The position numbers and the translations under genes were made by a program. A DNA stretch of 64,000 nt, from positions 1 through 64,000 of the forward strand of contig CAZKBK010000013.1 in NCBI GenBank assembly GCA_964551035.1, in the 5' to 3' direction. This DNA is from Chryseosolibacter sp964551035. Lineage in GTDB: Bacteria; Bacteroidota; Bacteroidia; Cytophagales; Cyclobacteriaceae. Below are positions 7,576 to 16,493 of this stretch, piece after piece. The first letter of the stretch is position 1, and each line of letters begins with the position of its first letter. Under the pieces are notes generated by a model, which did not search any database, was not told where the DNA came from, and worked only from the letters and a program-made list of their open reading frames with translations.

Positions 7576-8145
7576 ATGCTCGAAACGTTACTCGAACTCG
7601 ACAGGGAGTTGTTTTTGTTTTTCAACGGTTTTCATACGCCGTGGCTGGATCGCGTGATGGTGCTGGTGTCGGAAACGTGGACATGGACCCCGCTCTATGC
7701 TTTTCTTGTTTATCTCATTTTCAGACGTCACGGCAATTACGGGTGGATCGTGCTGTTGGCGATTGCGCTAACCGTGTTGATTGCCGACCAGGTGACGAGC
7801 ACGGTTATGAAGCCGTATTTCGCGCGATTGCGCCCCTCGCATGATCCCGGGATCCAACAGCTCGTTCACATTGTCGACGGATACCGCGGCGGTAAATTTG
7901 GTTTCGCTTCGAGCCATGCGGCGAACACCTTCGGCGTAGCCGTGTTTTTTGTGCTGCTGTTCGGCCGATACCAAAAATGGATATTGTTGTTATTTCTGTG
8001 GGCGGTGGTCGTCACGTTTTCGCGCATTTACCTCGGCGTCCATTATCCCGGCGACGTGGTCGCGGGGTGGATCGTCGGCACCCTGGCGGCGGTGATCAGC
8101 TTTCAGGGGTTGCGGAGTTTCAAATTACGGTACCGGTCTTCGTGA
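7576..8145 (+). CDS. PAP2-family membrane phosphatase
   Basis: A 189-residue integral membrane protein with about five helices and the three PAP2 signature blocks in order: KPYFARLRPSHDP (residues ~82-94), GFASSHAANTFG (~113-124) and SRIYLGVHYPGDVVAG (~151-166). The Lys, Arg, both His and Asp of the catalytic site are present. The family dephosphorylates lipid pyrophosphates such as undecaprenyl-PP or phosphatidic acid on the outer face of the inner membrane. The particular lipid cannot be assigned. A separate UppP at 54600 already covers undecaprenyl-PP by another fold. Monocistronic, followed by a repeat region. Confidence 0.9.
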   Translation: MLETLLELDRELFLFFNGFHTPWLDRVMVLVSETWTWTPLYAFLVYLIFRRHGNYGWIVLLAIALTVLIADQVTSTVMKPYFARLRPSHDPGIQQLVHIVDGYRGGKFGFASSHAANTFGVAVFFVLLFGRYQKWILLLFLWAVVVTFSRIYLGVHYPGDVVAGWIVGTLAAVISFQGLRSFKLRYRSS

Positions 8146-8247
8146 CCGTTCCTATGGCGGCGACGGAGTCGTCGCAAAGTGACCCACATCCCCCGGTGGC
8201 CGAGCTTGCCGAGGCCGGGTTTTACACCGCTCGCCAAACATGACCGG

Positions 8248-8762
8248 CAACCCGATCAACCCCTCAGAACACCAAAACCAACACCGCATCCTCACTCCCA
8301 ACAACTTCAAACTTCAAACTTTAAACTTCGAACTTCAAACTTCCCCCTCCCCCGCTACCTGGACGTCACCAGCAACCTTCCACATGGTCCACCCGATCGT
8401 TTTGTCGCCCGGCAACCCGGCCAACCGGCAACCAATGCTACGCTTCGGTAGGCAACCCGATCAATCCCTCAGAACACCAAAACCAACACCGCATCCTCAC
8501 TCCCAACAACTTCAAACTTCAAACTTTAAACTTTGAACTTCAAACTACACCTCCCCCCGGCTACCTGGGCTTCAGCGGCAACCCTTCCACATCGCCCGCG
8601 CCATCGTTTTGTCGCCCGGCAACCCGGCCAACCGGCAACCCTATATACGTTTTGCTTCGGCAGGCTGGCCACCCGATCAACCCCCTGAACCCCAAACCAA
8701 CACCGCATCTTTAACCCGACAACTTCAAACTTTAAACTTCGAACTTCAAACTTCAAACTACA
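8248..8762. repeat. ~205-bp tandem repeat containing AACTTCA heptamers
   Basis: Three head-to-tail copies of a unit that begins CAACCCGATCAACCCCTCAG: 8248, 8453 and a truncated one at 8669 (spacing 205 and 216 bp). Each copy contains six units of the heptamer AACTTCA and variants (8303-8344, 8508-8549, 8721-8762). The first two also share a second half with TTTTGTCGCCCGGCAACC and CGGCCAACCGGCAACC. The third copy stops after its heptamers, at the end of ribE, whose TGA (8753-8755) lies inside a heptamer. No gene is visible in 8146-8752. Confidence 0.88.
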
Positions 8763-9346
8763 CCCTCCCCCATCCACCGCTTCACATACTTCCCGATGAT
8801 GTCAAATTCGAGGTTCACCGCGTCCCCCGCCTTCAGGTGGCGGAAATTGGTGTGCTCGAAGGTGTAGGGAATAATGGCGACGGAAAATGCGCCGTCTTTG
8901 GAGTTGAAGCACGTGAGGCTTACGCCGTTGACCGCTATGGACCCCTTCTCCACCGTGATGTTGCCTTCCCCAGGATTGTATTCAAAGGTAAATATCCAGC
9001 TCCCATCCTCATCCTTGATGCTTTTCACCGTCCCCACCTGGTCGACATGGCCCTGGACGATATGGCCGTCAAATCGCCCGTTGTTGAGCATGCACCGCTC
9101 CAGGTTCACCTCCGCGCCTGCGGTAAGTTGCGAGAGGTTTGATTTCCCGAGCGTTTCCCGGATGGCGGTGACCCAATGGGTATCACCCTCCGTACGCGTG
9201 ACGGTCAGGCACACCCCGTTATGCGACACGCTCTGATCCACCCTGAGTTCGTGACCAATGCGGCTGTGGACCGCAAATCGGACGTTTGAGCCGTCCTTTT
9301 CGATGGACGTTACCTGCCCCATCGCTTCAATAATACCTGTGAACAT
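8753..9346 (-). CDS. ribE: Riboflavin synthase alpha chain
   Basis: A 197-residue protein with the invariant start MFTGIIE and two tandem lumazine-binding repeats: residues ~1-90, with SHNGVCLTVT and DGHIVQGHVDQVG at the junction, and ~95-190, with IAVNGVSLTC and YTFEHTNF. It catalyses dismutation of two 6,7-dimethyl-8-ribityllumazine molecules to riboflavin, normally as a cytosolic homotrimer. Length and motifs are standard. It is monocistronic here. RibF, which converts riboflavin to FMN and FAD, is encoded at 56047. No FMN riboswitch is apparent in the short AT-rich leader. The stop codon lies in a heptamer array. Confidence 0.96.
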   Translation of the reverse strand: MFTGIIEAMGQVTSIEKDGSNVRFAVHSRIGHELRVDQSVSHNGVCLTVTRTEGDTHWVTAIRETLGKSNLSQLTAGAEVNLERCMLNNGRFDGHIVQGHVDQVGTVKSIKDEDGSWIFTFEYNPGEGNITVEKGSIAVNGVSLTCFNSKDGAFSVAIIPYTFEHTNFRHLKAGDAVNLEFDIIGKYVKRWMGEGVV

Positions 9347-9386
9347 GGCCGAAATTACAGTAAAAAGGGCGTTTTATAAAAAATAA

Positions 9387-9405
9387 TAGTTTATAATATA
9401 AACTA
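9387..9405. promoter_or_regulatory. Perfect 9+1+9 palindromic operator candidate
   Basis: TAGTTTATA and TATAAACTA flank a single A, a symmetric site in the AT-rich spacer between ribE (minus) and the gene at 9435 (plus). It lies 30 bp upstream of an operon that ends in a winged-helix regulator, so autoregulation of that operon is the simplest reading. It could also affect ribE. Confidence 0.6.
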
Positions 9406-9434
9406 GTTTACGAATTTTCCGTTAGTATTGCTGT

Positions 9435-10007
9435 ATGAAGCACGAATCAGACAACTTAACGGCACAGGAAAGCCTTGATCTCATCACCACGATGATCCGC
9501 CAGGCCAAGGGCAACGCGCGGCGCAATGGCTTTCATTTCCTCCTTTGGGGCTGGGTGGTCGTGGCCGCCAACGCAGGTATGTTCATTCTGACACACCTGG
9601 ATTACGCCTATCCTTACGTGGTGTGGGCCATCACCATTCCGGCATGGATCATCTCCTTTGTGAAGGGGTACCGCGACCAGCGTGTGGACCGGGTAAACAC
9701 CCACTTCGACCGCGTAACCATGTGGATTTGGATCATGTTCGGCCTCACTGTCGCGCTGATGGTGGCGATGGGCGAAAAGATAAACTTTCAGATCAATCCC
9801 ATGGTGCTCGCGGTTGCAGCCATCCCAACCTTCGTATCGGGTGTGCTCATTCGGTTCAGGCCGCTGATGTACGGCGGCGCGCTGTTTTGGGTATTTGGGC
9901 TGATCACCTTCATGGTACCGTACAAGATTCAGCCCCTGATGTCGGCAGTGGCCATCATCTGCGGATTCCTTGTGCCGGGCTATATTTTGAAAAACAGGAA
10001 GGATTAA
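9435..10007 (+). CDS. Hypothetical multi-pass membrane protein
   Basis: A 190-residue protein with a hydrophilic N-terminus (TAQESLDLITTMIRQAKGN) and about five to six membrane helices, among them FLLWGWVVVAANAGMFIL, VVWAITIPAWIISFV, VTMWIWIMFGLTVALMV and VAAIPTFVSGVLI. This layout is common for Bacteroidota membrane proteins encoded next to a small winged-helix regulator. The regulator gene starts 3 bp after the stop codon. Function unknown; a sensor or transport role under control of the neighbour is an inference. The palindrome at 9387-9405 lies just upstream. Confidence 0.75.
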   Translation: MKHESDNLTAQESLDLITTMIRQAKGNARRNGFHFLLWGWVVVAANAGMFILTHLDYAYPYVVWAITIPAWIISFVKGYRDQRVDRVNTHFDRVTMWIWIMFGLTVALMVAMGEKINFQINPMVLAVAAIPTFVSGVLIRFRPLMYGGALFWVFGLITFMVPYKIQPLMSAVAIICGFLVPGYILKNRKD

Positions 10008-10010
10008 ACG

Positions 10011-10295
10011 ATGTTCCGGGAACTCGATCCATTGCTACACTCCCAGTTGCGGTTGGCGGTGATGTCGTTGCTGATCAGTGTCGAATCCGCCGAATTCACC
10101 TTCCTGAAGGAAAAAACAAAGAGCACCGCGGGAAACCTCAGCGTACAGCTCGACAAACTCTCGGAAGCGGGATACATCGACGTGGAAAAATCATTCAAAG
10201 GCAAGAAACCGCTGACCACCTGTCGTATCAACCAAAAAGGCATCCGGGCTTTTGAAGACTATGTCAATGCCCTGAAACAGTACATCGAAAAATAG
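10011..10295 (+). CDS. Winged-helix transcriptional regulator (PF13601-like)
   Basis: A 94-residue protein consisting almost wholly of a winged-helix domain. LRLAVMSLLISVESAEFTFL is the first helix pair, KSTAGNLSVQLDKLSEAGYI is the recognition helix region, and KSFKGKKPLTTCRI forms the wing, followed by a C-terminal helix (GIRAFEDYVNALKQYI) likely used for dimerisation. It resembles the MarR/ArsR-like HTH_34 (PF13601) family common in Bacteroidota. It follows the membrane protein by 3 bp. A dimeric protein of this type fits the perfect palindrome at 9387-9405. Confidence 0.85.
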   Translation: MFRELDPLLHSQLRLAVMSLLISVESAEFTFLKEKTKSTAGNLSVQLDKLSEAGYIDVEKSFKGKKPLTTCRINQKGIRAFEDYVNALKQYIEK

Positions 10296-10326
10296 AAATC
10301 CCTTTTCCACCTTAAATCCAAAAACC

Positions 10327-10869
10327 ATGAAAACAAAAATGCTCCTCGCCGGCCTCTTACTTGCCAACGTATTTACGCTCCAGGCCCAGCACCAGATGGG
10401 CGACCGCGAAAAGATGAAGATCTTTGAAGGATGGGCGGGCCGTTGGGAAGGCGAAGGCTGGATGCAGATGGGCCCGGGCGAGCCGAAGAAAGCAAAAGTT
10501 GAAGAGCAGATCACGCCCAAGCTGGACGGGCTGGTCTACCTCGTCGAAGGTGTCGGCAAGGCCCTTAATCCGGAAACCCATGCCGACGAAATCGTCCATC
10601 AGGCCGTGGCCATGCTTTCGTACGATAAGTACACGGGCCAGTACAAGTTCCGCACACATGTAAAGTCGGGCCACTCCACCGACGCGTGGTTCAACGTGAT
10701 CTCGGATGGCAAATACCAGTGGGGGTTCGACATTCCGAACCGCGGAAAAATCCGTTATACCATCACCGTCGACGCAAAGGCGGGTACGTGGAACGAAGTC
10801 GGCGAGTACGCGCAGGACGGCAACACCTGGATGAAGAATTTTGAAATGAACCTCACCAAAGTGGAGTAA
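10327..10869 (+). CDS. DUF1579-like secreted protein
   Basis: A 180-residue protein with a signal peptide (MLLAGLLLANVFTLQAQ). The mature part looks like the DUF1579 / nitrobindin-like beta-barrel class: FEGWAGRWEGEGWMQMGP near the start, then EEQITPKLDGLVYLVEG, AVAMLSYDKYTGQYKFR and a Trp-rich end. Such proteins form small lipid- or haem-binding barrels, but no ligand can be assigned here. It is 31 bp after the regulator and probably in the same transcript, with export to the periplasm inferred from the leader. Confidence 0.7.
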   Translation: MKTKMLLAGLLLANVFTLQAQHQMGDREKMKIFEGWAGRWEGEGWMQMGPGEPKKAKVEEQITPKLDGLVYLVEGVGKALNPETHADEIVHQAVAMLSYDKYTGQYKFRTHVKSGHSTDAWFNVISDGKYQWGFDIPNRGKIRYTITVDAKAGTWNEVGEYAQDGNTWMKNFEMNLTKVE

Positions 10870-11019
10870 CATGAAGGTTTTGTTGGCGTTGCTCTGCTAC
10901 AGTGTCATTCTTGTCACGGCTGGTGAACGCCGGTCCGTGACAACGGGTGAACCGGCGTGCGTGCACATCATCGACGCCCGCGCTGCGGCAAAACCCCACC
11001 GATTTCGTATCTTGCCCTC

Positions 11020-11910
11020 ATGGAATTCGGCAAGATCTCCGCGGAAGAACTCAGCACCGTTGACACTTCCCTTCCCCCCGACCATAGGGAAACGCGCGCA
11101 TTACTAAACCGATACAAAGGCGCTGGCCCCACCAGCGTCTATGTCGGCTGTGCCAAGTGGGGCCGTAAAGACTGGATCGGCAAGATCTATCCCACGGGGA
11201 CGAAGGAAGCCGACTTCCTGGAACGCTATGGCGAGCATTTCAACGCCATCGAACTCAACGCCACGTTCTACCGTATTCCGTCGAAGAAGCAAACCGAAGC
11301 ATGGAGCAGCAAGGTGGGTGACGACTTTCGCTTTTGCCCGAAGGTGAGTCAGTCCATTTCGCACATCCGCCGCCTTAAGGAGGTGGAAGAAGCGATTGAT
11401 CGTTTTCTGAACGGCATTTCCGGCTTCGGGAAAAAGTTGGGCGCCGTGTTCCTGATGCCGCATCCTTCAATGGGGCCCAAGTCTTTGGAGACCATCGACG
11501 CTTTTCTCGAAATGCTCCCAAAAGACCTGCGTGTGTTTGTGGAGTTGCGCCATCGTCAATGGTTCAGCGAAGCGGAATCCACGCAAAAGTTTCTCGACGT
11601 GTTTGCAAAACATGGCGCGGGCACGGTGATTACCGACGCCTTGGGGCGCCGTGATTGCCTGCACATGCACCTGACGTTGCCGGAAGCATTTGTCCGGTTT
11701 GTCGGCAACGGGCTACATGAAACGGATTATTCGCGCGTGGATGCATGGGTGCAGCGCCTCAGGGAATGGATGGAAAACGGACTGCAGAAGGTTTACTTTT
11801 TCATGCACCAGCAAGATGAAGTACATTCCCCGGAGCTGACCAAATATGTGATTGAACAACTCAACCGGCATTGCGGGACGCAAATTAGACTGCCGCAATT
11901 CGTCGCGTGA
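11020..11910 (+). CDS. DUF72 family protein
   Basis: A 296-residue protein of the DUF72 (YecE-like) TIM-barrel family. It has VYVGCAKWGRKDWIGKIYP (residues ~33-51), FNAIELNATFYRIPSKKQTE, FRFCPKVSQSISH, VELRHRQWF and VYFFMHQQDEVHSPE, all typical blocks. I prefer the ATG at 11020 (MEFGKISAEEL) because the longer reading adds a basic, unrelated N-terminus. The biochemical role of DUF72 is not established. The ~150-bp spacer upstream contains an inverted repeat but no convincing gene, although a short frame at 10871 is open. Confidence 0.88.
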   Translation: MEFGKISAEELSTVDTSLPPDHRETRALLNRYKGAGPTSVYVGCAKWGRKDWIGKIYPTGTKEADFLERYGEHFNAIELNATFYRIPSKKQTEAWSSKVGDDFRFCPKVSQSISHIRRLKEVEEAIDRFLNGISGFGKKLGAVFLMPHPSMGPKSLETIDAFLEMLPKDLRVFVELRHRQWFSEAESTQKFLDVFAKHGAGTVITDALGRRDCLHMHLTLPEAFVRFVGNGLHETDYSRVDAWVQRLREWMENGLQKVYFFMHQQDEVHSPELTKYVIEQLNRHCGTQIRLPQFVA

Positions 11911-11954
11911 ATCGCGGCGTGTCCTTCTATGCGGGGCCATCGCCGGTTCAGAAC

Positions 11955-12848
11955 TTATTCGACAATTTCGAGAAGCTCGATCTCGTAAATGACATTCGCA
12001 TTTGACGGCACCACCCCGTTGCCTGCGCCTTCGGTCCCAAACGCGAGCCCCGATGGCACGTAGAGGACGACTTTGCCGCCCTCACTGATTTTTTGGAGGC
12101 CTGCCTGCATACCCGGGATAAAATCTACCACACGGCTGTCAAAGTCGGTATCTGGCGCTGAGGTTCCGGAAAAGAAGGCTTCACCGCTATTCATCAGCCT
12201 GGCGGAATAGCTTATGTTAACTTTGCTGTACCACGTCGGAAAGTCACCAGTACCCTCTTCGACAACCACATATCGCAGGCCGGTTGTGTCAGCCGTGGCC
12301 TCCACTGCGTTATCCTGGAGGTACAAGTCAATTGCATTAATGTCGTTTACCAATTGTGCTTCTTCCGCCGCCGAACGTGCCACGCTCACCAATTCGACCT
12401 CGAAGACGACGTTGGCATTCGGTGGAACAAGATTTCCAAGACCATCCACCCCGTACGCAAGTCCGGAAGGAATAAACAGAAGGGCGCGTGTTCCCGGAGG
12501 CAAAATGGAAAGGCCCAATTGCAGCCCGGCAATAAATCCCGACAATCGTCCCTCATGCGTCCGGTCCTCAAAAACTTCGCCGTTGGAGAGTAGACGCGCG
12601 GTGTAGCTCACCTCTACGGTCTGCTCGATCCTCGGGGGAAAACCGCCGGTGCCAAGGGACAGGATCTCGAACCGGATTCCCCTCACATCTTTCATGGCAT
12701 GAACACCATTCTGGGCTATATATGCGTCAATCGCCGCGAGGTCGTTGGTCAACTGCGCAATCGGATCGACAGCTGTAGATTCTTCATTACAGGATGAAAG
12801 CGTATACCAGCAGAACAGGAATACTACTAAATATAAGTGGCCCCTCAT
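11955..12848 (-). CDS. Tandem FKBP-type prolyl isomerase lipoprotein
   Basis: A 297-residue lipoprotein (lipobox YTLSSC at residues ~15-20) with two FKBP domains. Domain one spans ~50-155 (VEVSYTARLLSNGEVFEDR, GTRALLFIPSGLAYG, PNANVVFEVELVSV) and domain two ~190-295 (VNISYSARLMNSGEAF, GGKVVLYVPSGLAFG, NANVIYEIELLEI). Each is preceded by a similar helix (IDAYIAQNGV and IDLYLQDNAV), so the protein arose by duplication. It is predicted to fold or isomerise proteins at the outer membrane or in the periplasm. It is the last gene of the susC-susD-CRTAC1 series, 2 bp after its neighbour, which suggests it services that outer-membrane system. Confidence 0.88.
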   Translation of the reverse strand: MRGHLYLVVFLFCWYTLSSCNEESTAVDPIAQLTNDLAAIDAYIAQNGVHAMKDVRGIRFEILSLGTGGFPPRIEQTVEVSYTARLLSNGEVFEDRTHEGRLSGFIAGLQLGLSILPPGTRALLFIPSGLAYGVDGLGNLVPPNANVVFEVELVSVARSAAEEAQLVNDINAIDLYLQDNAVEATADTTGLRYVVVEEGTGDFPTWYSKVNISYSARLMNSGEAFFSGTSAPDTDFDSRVVDFIPGMQAGLQKISEGGKVVLYVPSGLAFGTEGAGNGVVPSNANVIYEIELLEIVE

Positions 12849-12850
12849 GC

Positions 12851-15800
12851 TTATTTGGCTAACAACGTAATCAAAGGTTCAGCGGCACGACGTTTCAAAC
12901 CAGGCCCCACAATGGTAATGGCCTGAACGTTGGGAGGCACGGCAATCTTGCTCGTTGATTGCGACAAATAACCGGCTCCCAGATAATGTTCAGTCTTTTG
13001 CTTTCTCCCGTCGGCGAATTCAAACTCCACCCAGGCATCGTCAGGCCGAAGCTCCACAAATTCGCGTTGAATTCCGGAAGTTCGAGAAAATACCTTCAAC
13101 GCATCCCTGTTCTGGCTGATCAGGTAGATGGCCTGGCGGTCACTGTTGTAAAGCTTAGCGGCAGCCTTCGCATCGCCTGCCACAAGAAAATCGCTCTGAT
13201 CACATTCGACCGGCGTGAATTCACCCGTTCCATCACCGATCAACACGATGCCGGAGAAAGCGTCATATCTACCGACAAAGATTTCATTCCCAAAGTCGTT
13301 ACCCACCATCAGCACGTCCAGGAAACCATCGCCATTGACGTCTTCCACAATCATCCCGTTGACGGGCGCCACTTGTGTGAGGGAGGGCAATGGCCTCGCT
13401 TCAAACTTTCCGTTCCCGAGGTTCTCCACATAACTCGTATAAAAATAGTTCGCCTTCAATACAAGGGCGTCCTCCCTGTCTTTTTCGGTTAACAGAACGT
13501 CGGTGCCTGTTCTGCCGTAGTGTTTGTAGTTCACAAACTGTTTCCTGAACCTTGGGCTCTGAGAAAAAAGTTCATCCCAAAAATGCAACGGATAGATCCT
13601 GCGCTCGTCGCTGTCCAATGACTCGCGGAAATAACACGACAGCACCGGATCGATGGAACCATTGTTGTCAAAATCCTTCGCAATGAGCGTAAGGGGCTCC
13701 TTTGCTGAAGCGTGGAAGATATTATTCAAGCCCAGGTTTCCCGCGACGTAGTCGGTATCGCCATCACGGTCGAAATCCCCTGCCACGATACTGTTCCACC
13801 AGCCGTTCTTCGATTCCAGTCCATTCTCGGCCTGGAGCAAAAGCTTTCCGTCCTGATTCCTGAACGTCTTAATAGTCATGAATTCCCCTACGACGACCAG
13901 ATCCTGATTCCCGTCGTTGTCGTAGTCGGTCCAGAGGGCATCGGTCACCATTCCGACATTGCCCAAACCCGGCGCAGCCTCGTCGGTGATATTTCGGAAG
14001 GTGCCCTTGTTATTTTCGAGCAAAAAACTCTGCCCGGGCATTGGATAGCGCTGCGCAGATACCCGGCCGCCAACGAATAGATCGATGTCACCGTCGTGGT
14101 CGAAATCAGCACCACGGACGCAGGAACTGCTTGCGATCATGGTAGGTAAAGCGTCCTCGGCAGGCAAAAAATTTCCCTTACCATCGTTGACGTACAGTTT
14201 ATCCTGGTAGTACGCTGAAGAAGGTTCATGTTCCATGCTTCCTGTGGCCACGTACAGGTCAAGGTCCGTATCCTGATCGGCATCGAACAATAGCAATCCC
14301 ATGTCTTCCTCGGGTTTCGCCGCAGTTTCACGAACGGAAAACGTTCCGTCCCGTCGCTGCGTGTAGACATAGCGGGGCACATCCGACCCCCCGCCGATCA
14401 CAAAGTCGTCAAGGCCATCATTGTTCAGGTCGCCTACCGCGATACCGGGGCCATACTGACTGAACTTGTGCGGCAATGTCCGCTGAAAATGGAAATCAAT
14501 GATATCATCTTCACGATGCCGGAAATCCAGGCCCAGCGCGTCGGACACCTCGCGGACCAGGCCCGTGGGACGAGATCCCTGCTCACCAGGTGCCCTGACC
14601 TGCACGGCGGTTGCCGCATCATCCGGTTCGGCATATGCGACCGTATGGAGTTGATTGACCGCCGGGCTCAGAAGTTCGGTCGAAGACCCATCGGCCCAGA
14701 AAATTTTCACCGAGTCAACGGCGTGCTTTCCAAGGCCGAAGTGTACGATGTCTTCAACCGTTGAAATATATCCGCGATAGGTTGAATGGACATGAAGTTG
14801 TTCCTGACCATGATCATCGTAAAGTCGCACGGTGGCGCCGATCGCCGAGCGATTTTGAGGACCGCCGATGAGCTTGAATCGGATATAGTTCGCGGTGTCA
14901 TTCGAATGCGCGCCCGGTCCATAGAGCCGGTTCTCAAAAACGAAGGCCTTGTCGTTAATGTTATTGACCACATAGTCGAGATCGCCGTCATTGTCGAGAT
15001 CGCAAAAGGCGGCGCCATTGGAAAATGACGCAATGGAAAGGCCCCATTTTGTGGTCACATCTTCAAATGTCATGTCTCCATTATTCCGGAAGGCGTAGTT
15101 GGGTACCTTTGCCGATGGAATTGAATCCAGCAGCAATCTCACAGGCACCAGATTGTGGGTCATCGATCGGTAGTTGCTGAAATCCCGGTCGGTAACGTCC
15201 TTCGGAAAACCGTTCGTGACCAGGAGGTCCTTCCACCCATCGTTGTCGATATCCACAAACAAAGGCGACCAACTCCAATCCGTTTGGTAGATGTTGGCCA
15301 TCAGGCCGACTTCGCTGAAAGAGACATTCCCATTTTCGTCCGTTCCGTTGTTGGTTTGGAGCATGTTCCGGATGTACTGGTAGTCATATCCGTATTTTTC
15401 ATTGTTGATGTAGGTGAGATAGTTCTTGCTTCCCATGGTGGTCTTCTGACGGTAGTTGGTCTCACCCAGCATGTCGAGCGTAATGACGTCCACATGTCCA
15501 TCGTTGTTGAAATCGGCAGCGTCGTTTCCCATTGAAAACATACTCTGGTGTCTGATCGAAGATGACGTCTCATTACGAAATGTTCCGTCTTGCTGGTTGA
15601 CATAAAGGATATCGTTGGACAAATAGTCGTTGCTGACGTAAATATCCTGCCATCCATCCTCGTTAAAATCCGCAACAGCGAGCCCCAGGCCATAGCCCTC
15701 GTAGGTTATTCCAGCCTCTACGGAAACGTTCGTGAAGGTCCCGTTGCCGTTGTTCCGGTAGAGCCGGTCATTATTCAAGGCCGAGCCGTCGGTGATTTTC

Positions 15801-16420
15801 GCCCGGTAACTCGTGGGAATTCTTTCATTTAGAATATTGGTGAGGACATAGAGGTCGAGGTCGCCATCATTGTCATAGTCGAGAAACGCCGCCGTTGTGC
15901 TGTAGCCATCGTCATCGACTCCGTATGCGGCAGCTTCTTCGGAAAAGGAGACCGATCCGTCATTGCCGGCCCCCTGATTAATATAAAGCAAATTCTTCCG
16001 CTGCGTGGAGTCGTTTTTAAACGTCGAACAGACGTAAATATCCAGCCATCCATCGCTGTTGATGTCGGCCAGCGCCACGCCGGAGCACCATTGTCCGTTG
16101 CCGGCTACGCCAGCGGCGTCCGTCACATCCTTGAATTCGAGGTTTCCCTGGTTGAGGTAGAGTTTGTTGGAAACGGTATTGCCACTGAAGAACAAGTCCG
16201 TCGATCCATCGTTGTTGAAATCCCCCGCACCGACGCCACCTCCGTTGTAGATGTATTCATGTGTGAGAATATTAAACGAATCCGTCTCCTTGATTTCGTT
16301 TACAAACGCAATTCCGCTCTCATCGGAAGGAACCAGTCTGAACAGGGATGCGTCGCGTTCTTTGCAGCCATGGGCAAAGATGACACAAAGAACAACTGCG
16401 GGGATAGTGAGATTCTTCAT
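12851..16420 (-). CDS. CRTAC1-type FG-GAP/ASPIC lipoprotein
   Basis: A 1189-residue lipoprotein (VIFAHGC lipobox at residues ~13-19). It is built from about a dozen FG-GAP/VCBS-like repeats with Ca-binding loops of the form DFNNDG, DINSDG, DYDNDGDLD and DFDHDGDID, and two ASPIC/UnbV-like segments such as DSVKIFWADGS. Proteins of this CRTAC1 class are beta-propeller lipoproteins, usually encoded next to SusC/SusD pairs, and are thought to bind extracellular ligand. Here the gene follows susD after a 73-bp gap holding a terminator-like hairpin, so its expression may be lower than that of susCD. Two propellers of about seven blades would fit the length. Confidence 0.88.
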   Translation of the reverse strand: MKNLTIPAVVLCVIFAHGCKERDASLFRLVPSDESGIAFVNEIKETDSFNILTHEYIYNGGGVGAGDFNNDGSTDLFFSGNTVSNKLYLNQGNLEFKDVTDAAGVAGNGQWCSGVALADINSDGWLDIYVCSTFKNDSTQRKNLLYINQGAGNDGSVSFSEEAAAYGVDDDGYSTTAAFLDYDNDGDLDLYVLTNILNERIPTSYRAKITDGSALNNDRLYRNNGNGTFTNVSVEAGITYEGYGLGLAVADFNEDGWQDIYVSNDYLSNDILYVNQQDGTFRNETSSSIRHQSMFSMGNDAADFNNDGHVDVITLDMLGETNYRQKTTMGSKNYLTYINNEKYGYDYQYIRNMLQTNNGTDENGNVSFSEVGLMANIYQTDWSWSPLFVDIDNDGWKDLLVTNGFPKDVTDRDFSNYRSMTHNLVPVRLLLDSIPSAKVPNYAFRNNGDMTFEDVTTKWGLSIASFSNGAAFCDLDNDGDLDYVVNNINDKAFVFENRLYGPGAHSNDTANYIRFKLIGGPQNRSAIGATVRLYDDHGQEQLHVHSTYRGYISTVEDIVHFGLGKHAVDSVKIFWADGSSTELLSPAVNQLHTVAYAEPDDAATAVQVRAPGEQGSRPTGLVREVSDALGLDFRHREDDIIDFHFQRTLPHKFSQYGPGIAVGDLNNDGLDDFVIGGGSDVPRYVYTQRRDGTFSVRETAAKPEEDMGLLLFDADQDTDLDLYVATGSMEHEPSSAYYQDKLYVNDGKGNFLPAEDALPTMIASSSCVRGADFDHDGDIDLFVGGRVSAQRYPMPGQSFLLENNKGTFRNITDEAAPGLGNVGMVTDALWTDYDNDGNQDLVVVGEFMTIKTFRNQDGKLLLQAENGLESKNGWWNSIVAGDFDRDGDTDYVAGNLGLNNIFHASAKEPLTLIAKDFDNNGSIDPVLSCYFRESLDSDERRIYPLHFWDELFSQSPRFRKQFVNYKHYGRTGTDVLLTEKDREDALVLKANYFYTSYVENLGNGKFEARPLPSLTQVAPVNGMIVEDVNGDGFLDVLMVGNDFGNEIFVGRYDAFSGIVLIGDGTGEFTPVECDQSDFLVAGDAKAAAKLYNSDRQAIYLISQNRDALKVFSRTSGIQREFVELRPDDAWVEFEFADGRKQKTEHYLGAGYLSQSTSKIAVPPNVQAITIVGPGLKRRAAEPLITLLAK

Positions 16421-16439
16421 TTGGTAAAAATCAAAAAAA

Positions 16440-16476
16440 TCTGAGGCAGGTAAAAACCTGCCTCAGACTATTTTTT
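16440..16476 (-). terminator. Hairpin between susD and CRTAC1 gene
   Basis: Perfect 11-bp stem TCTGAGGCAGG / CCTGCCTCAGA with a 6-nt loop at 16440-16467. It is flanked by A-tracts on the left (T-tract for minus-strand transcription, 16434-16439) and TATTTTTT on the right, so it can act in both directions. In the minus direction it would attenuate read-through from susD into the CRTAC1 gene. Confidence 0.8.
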
Positions 16477-16493
16477 GGTAAAATTAAATGCAA

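Noticed and set aside
10871..11107. 78-codon ORF with a signal-like start
   Set aside because: Only the first ~16 residues look like a leader; the rest overlaps the DUF72 gene in another frame.
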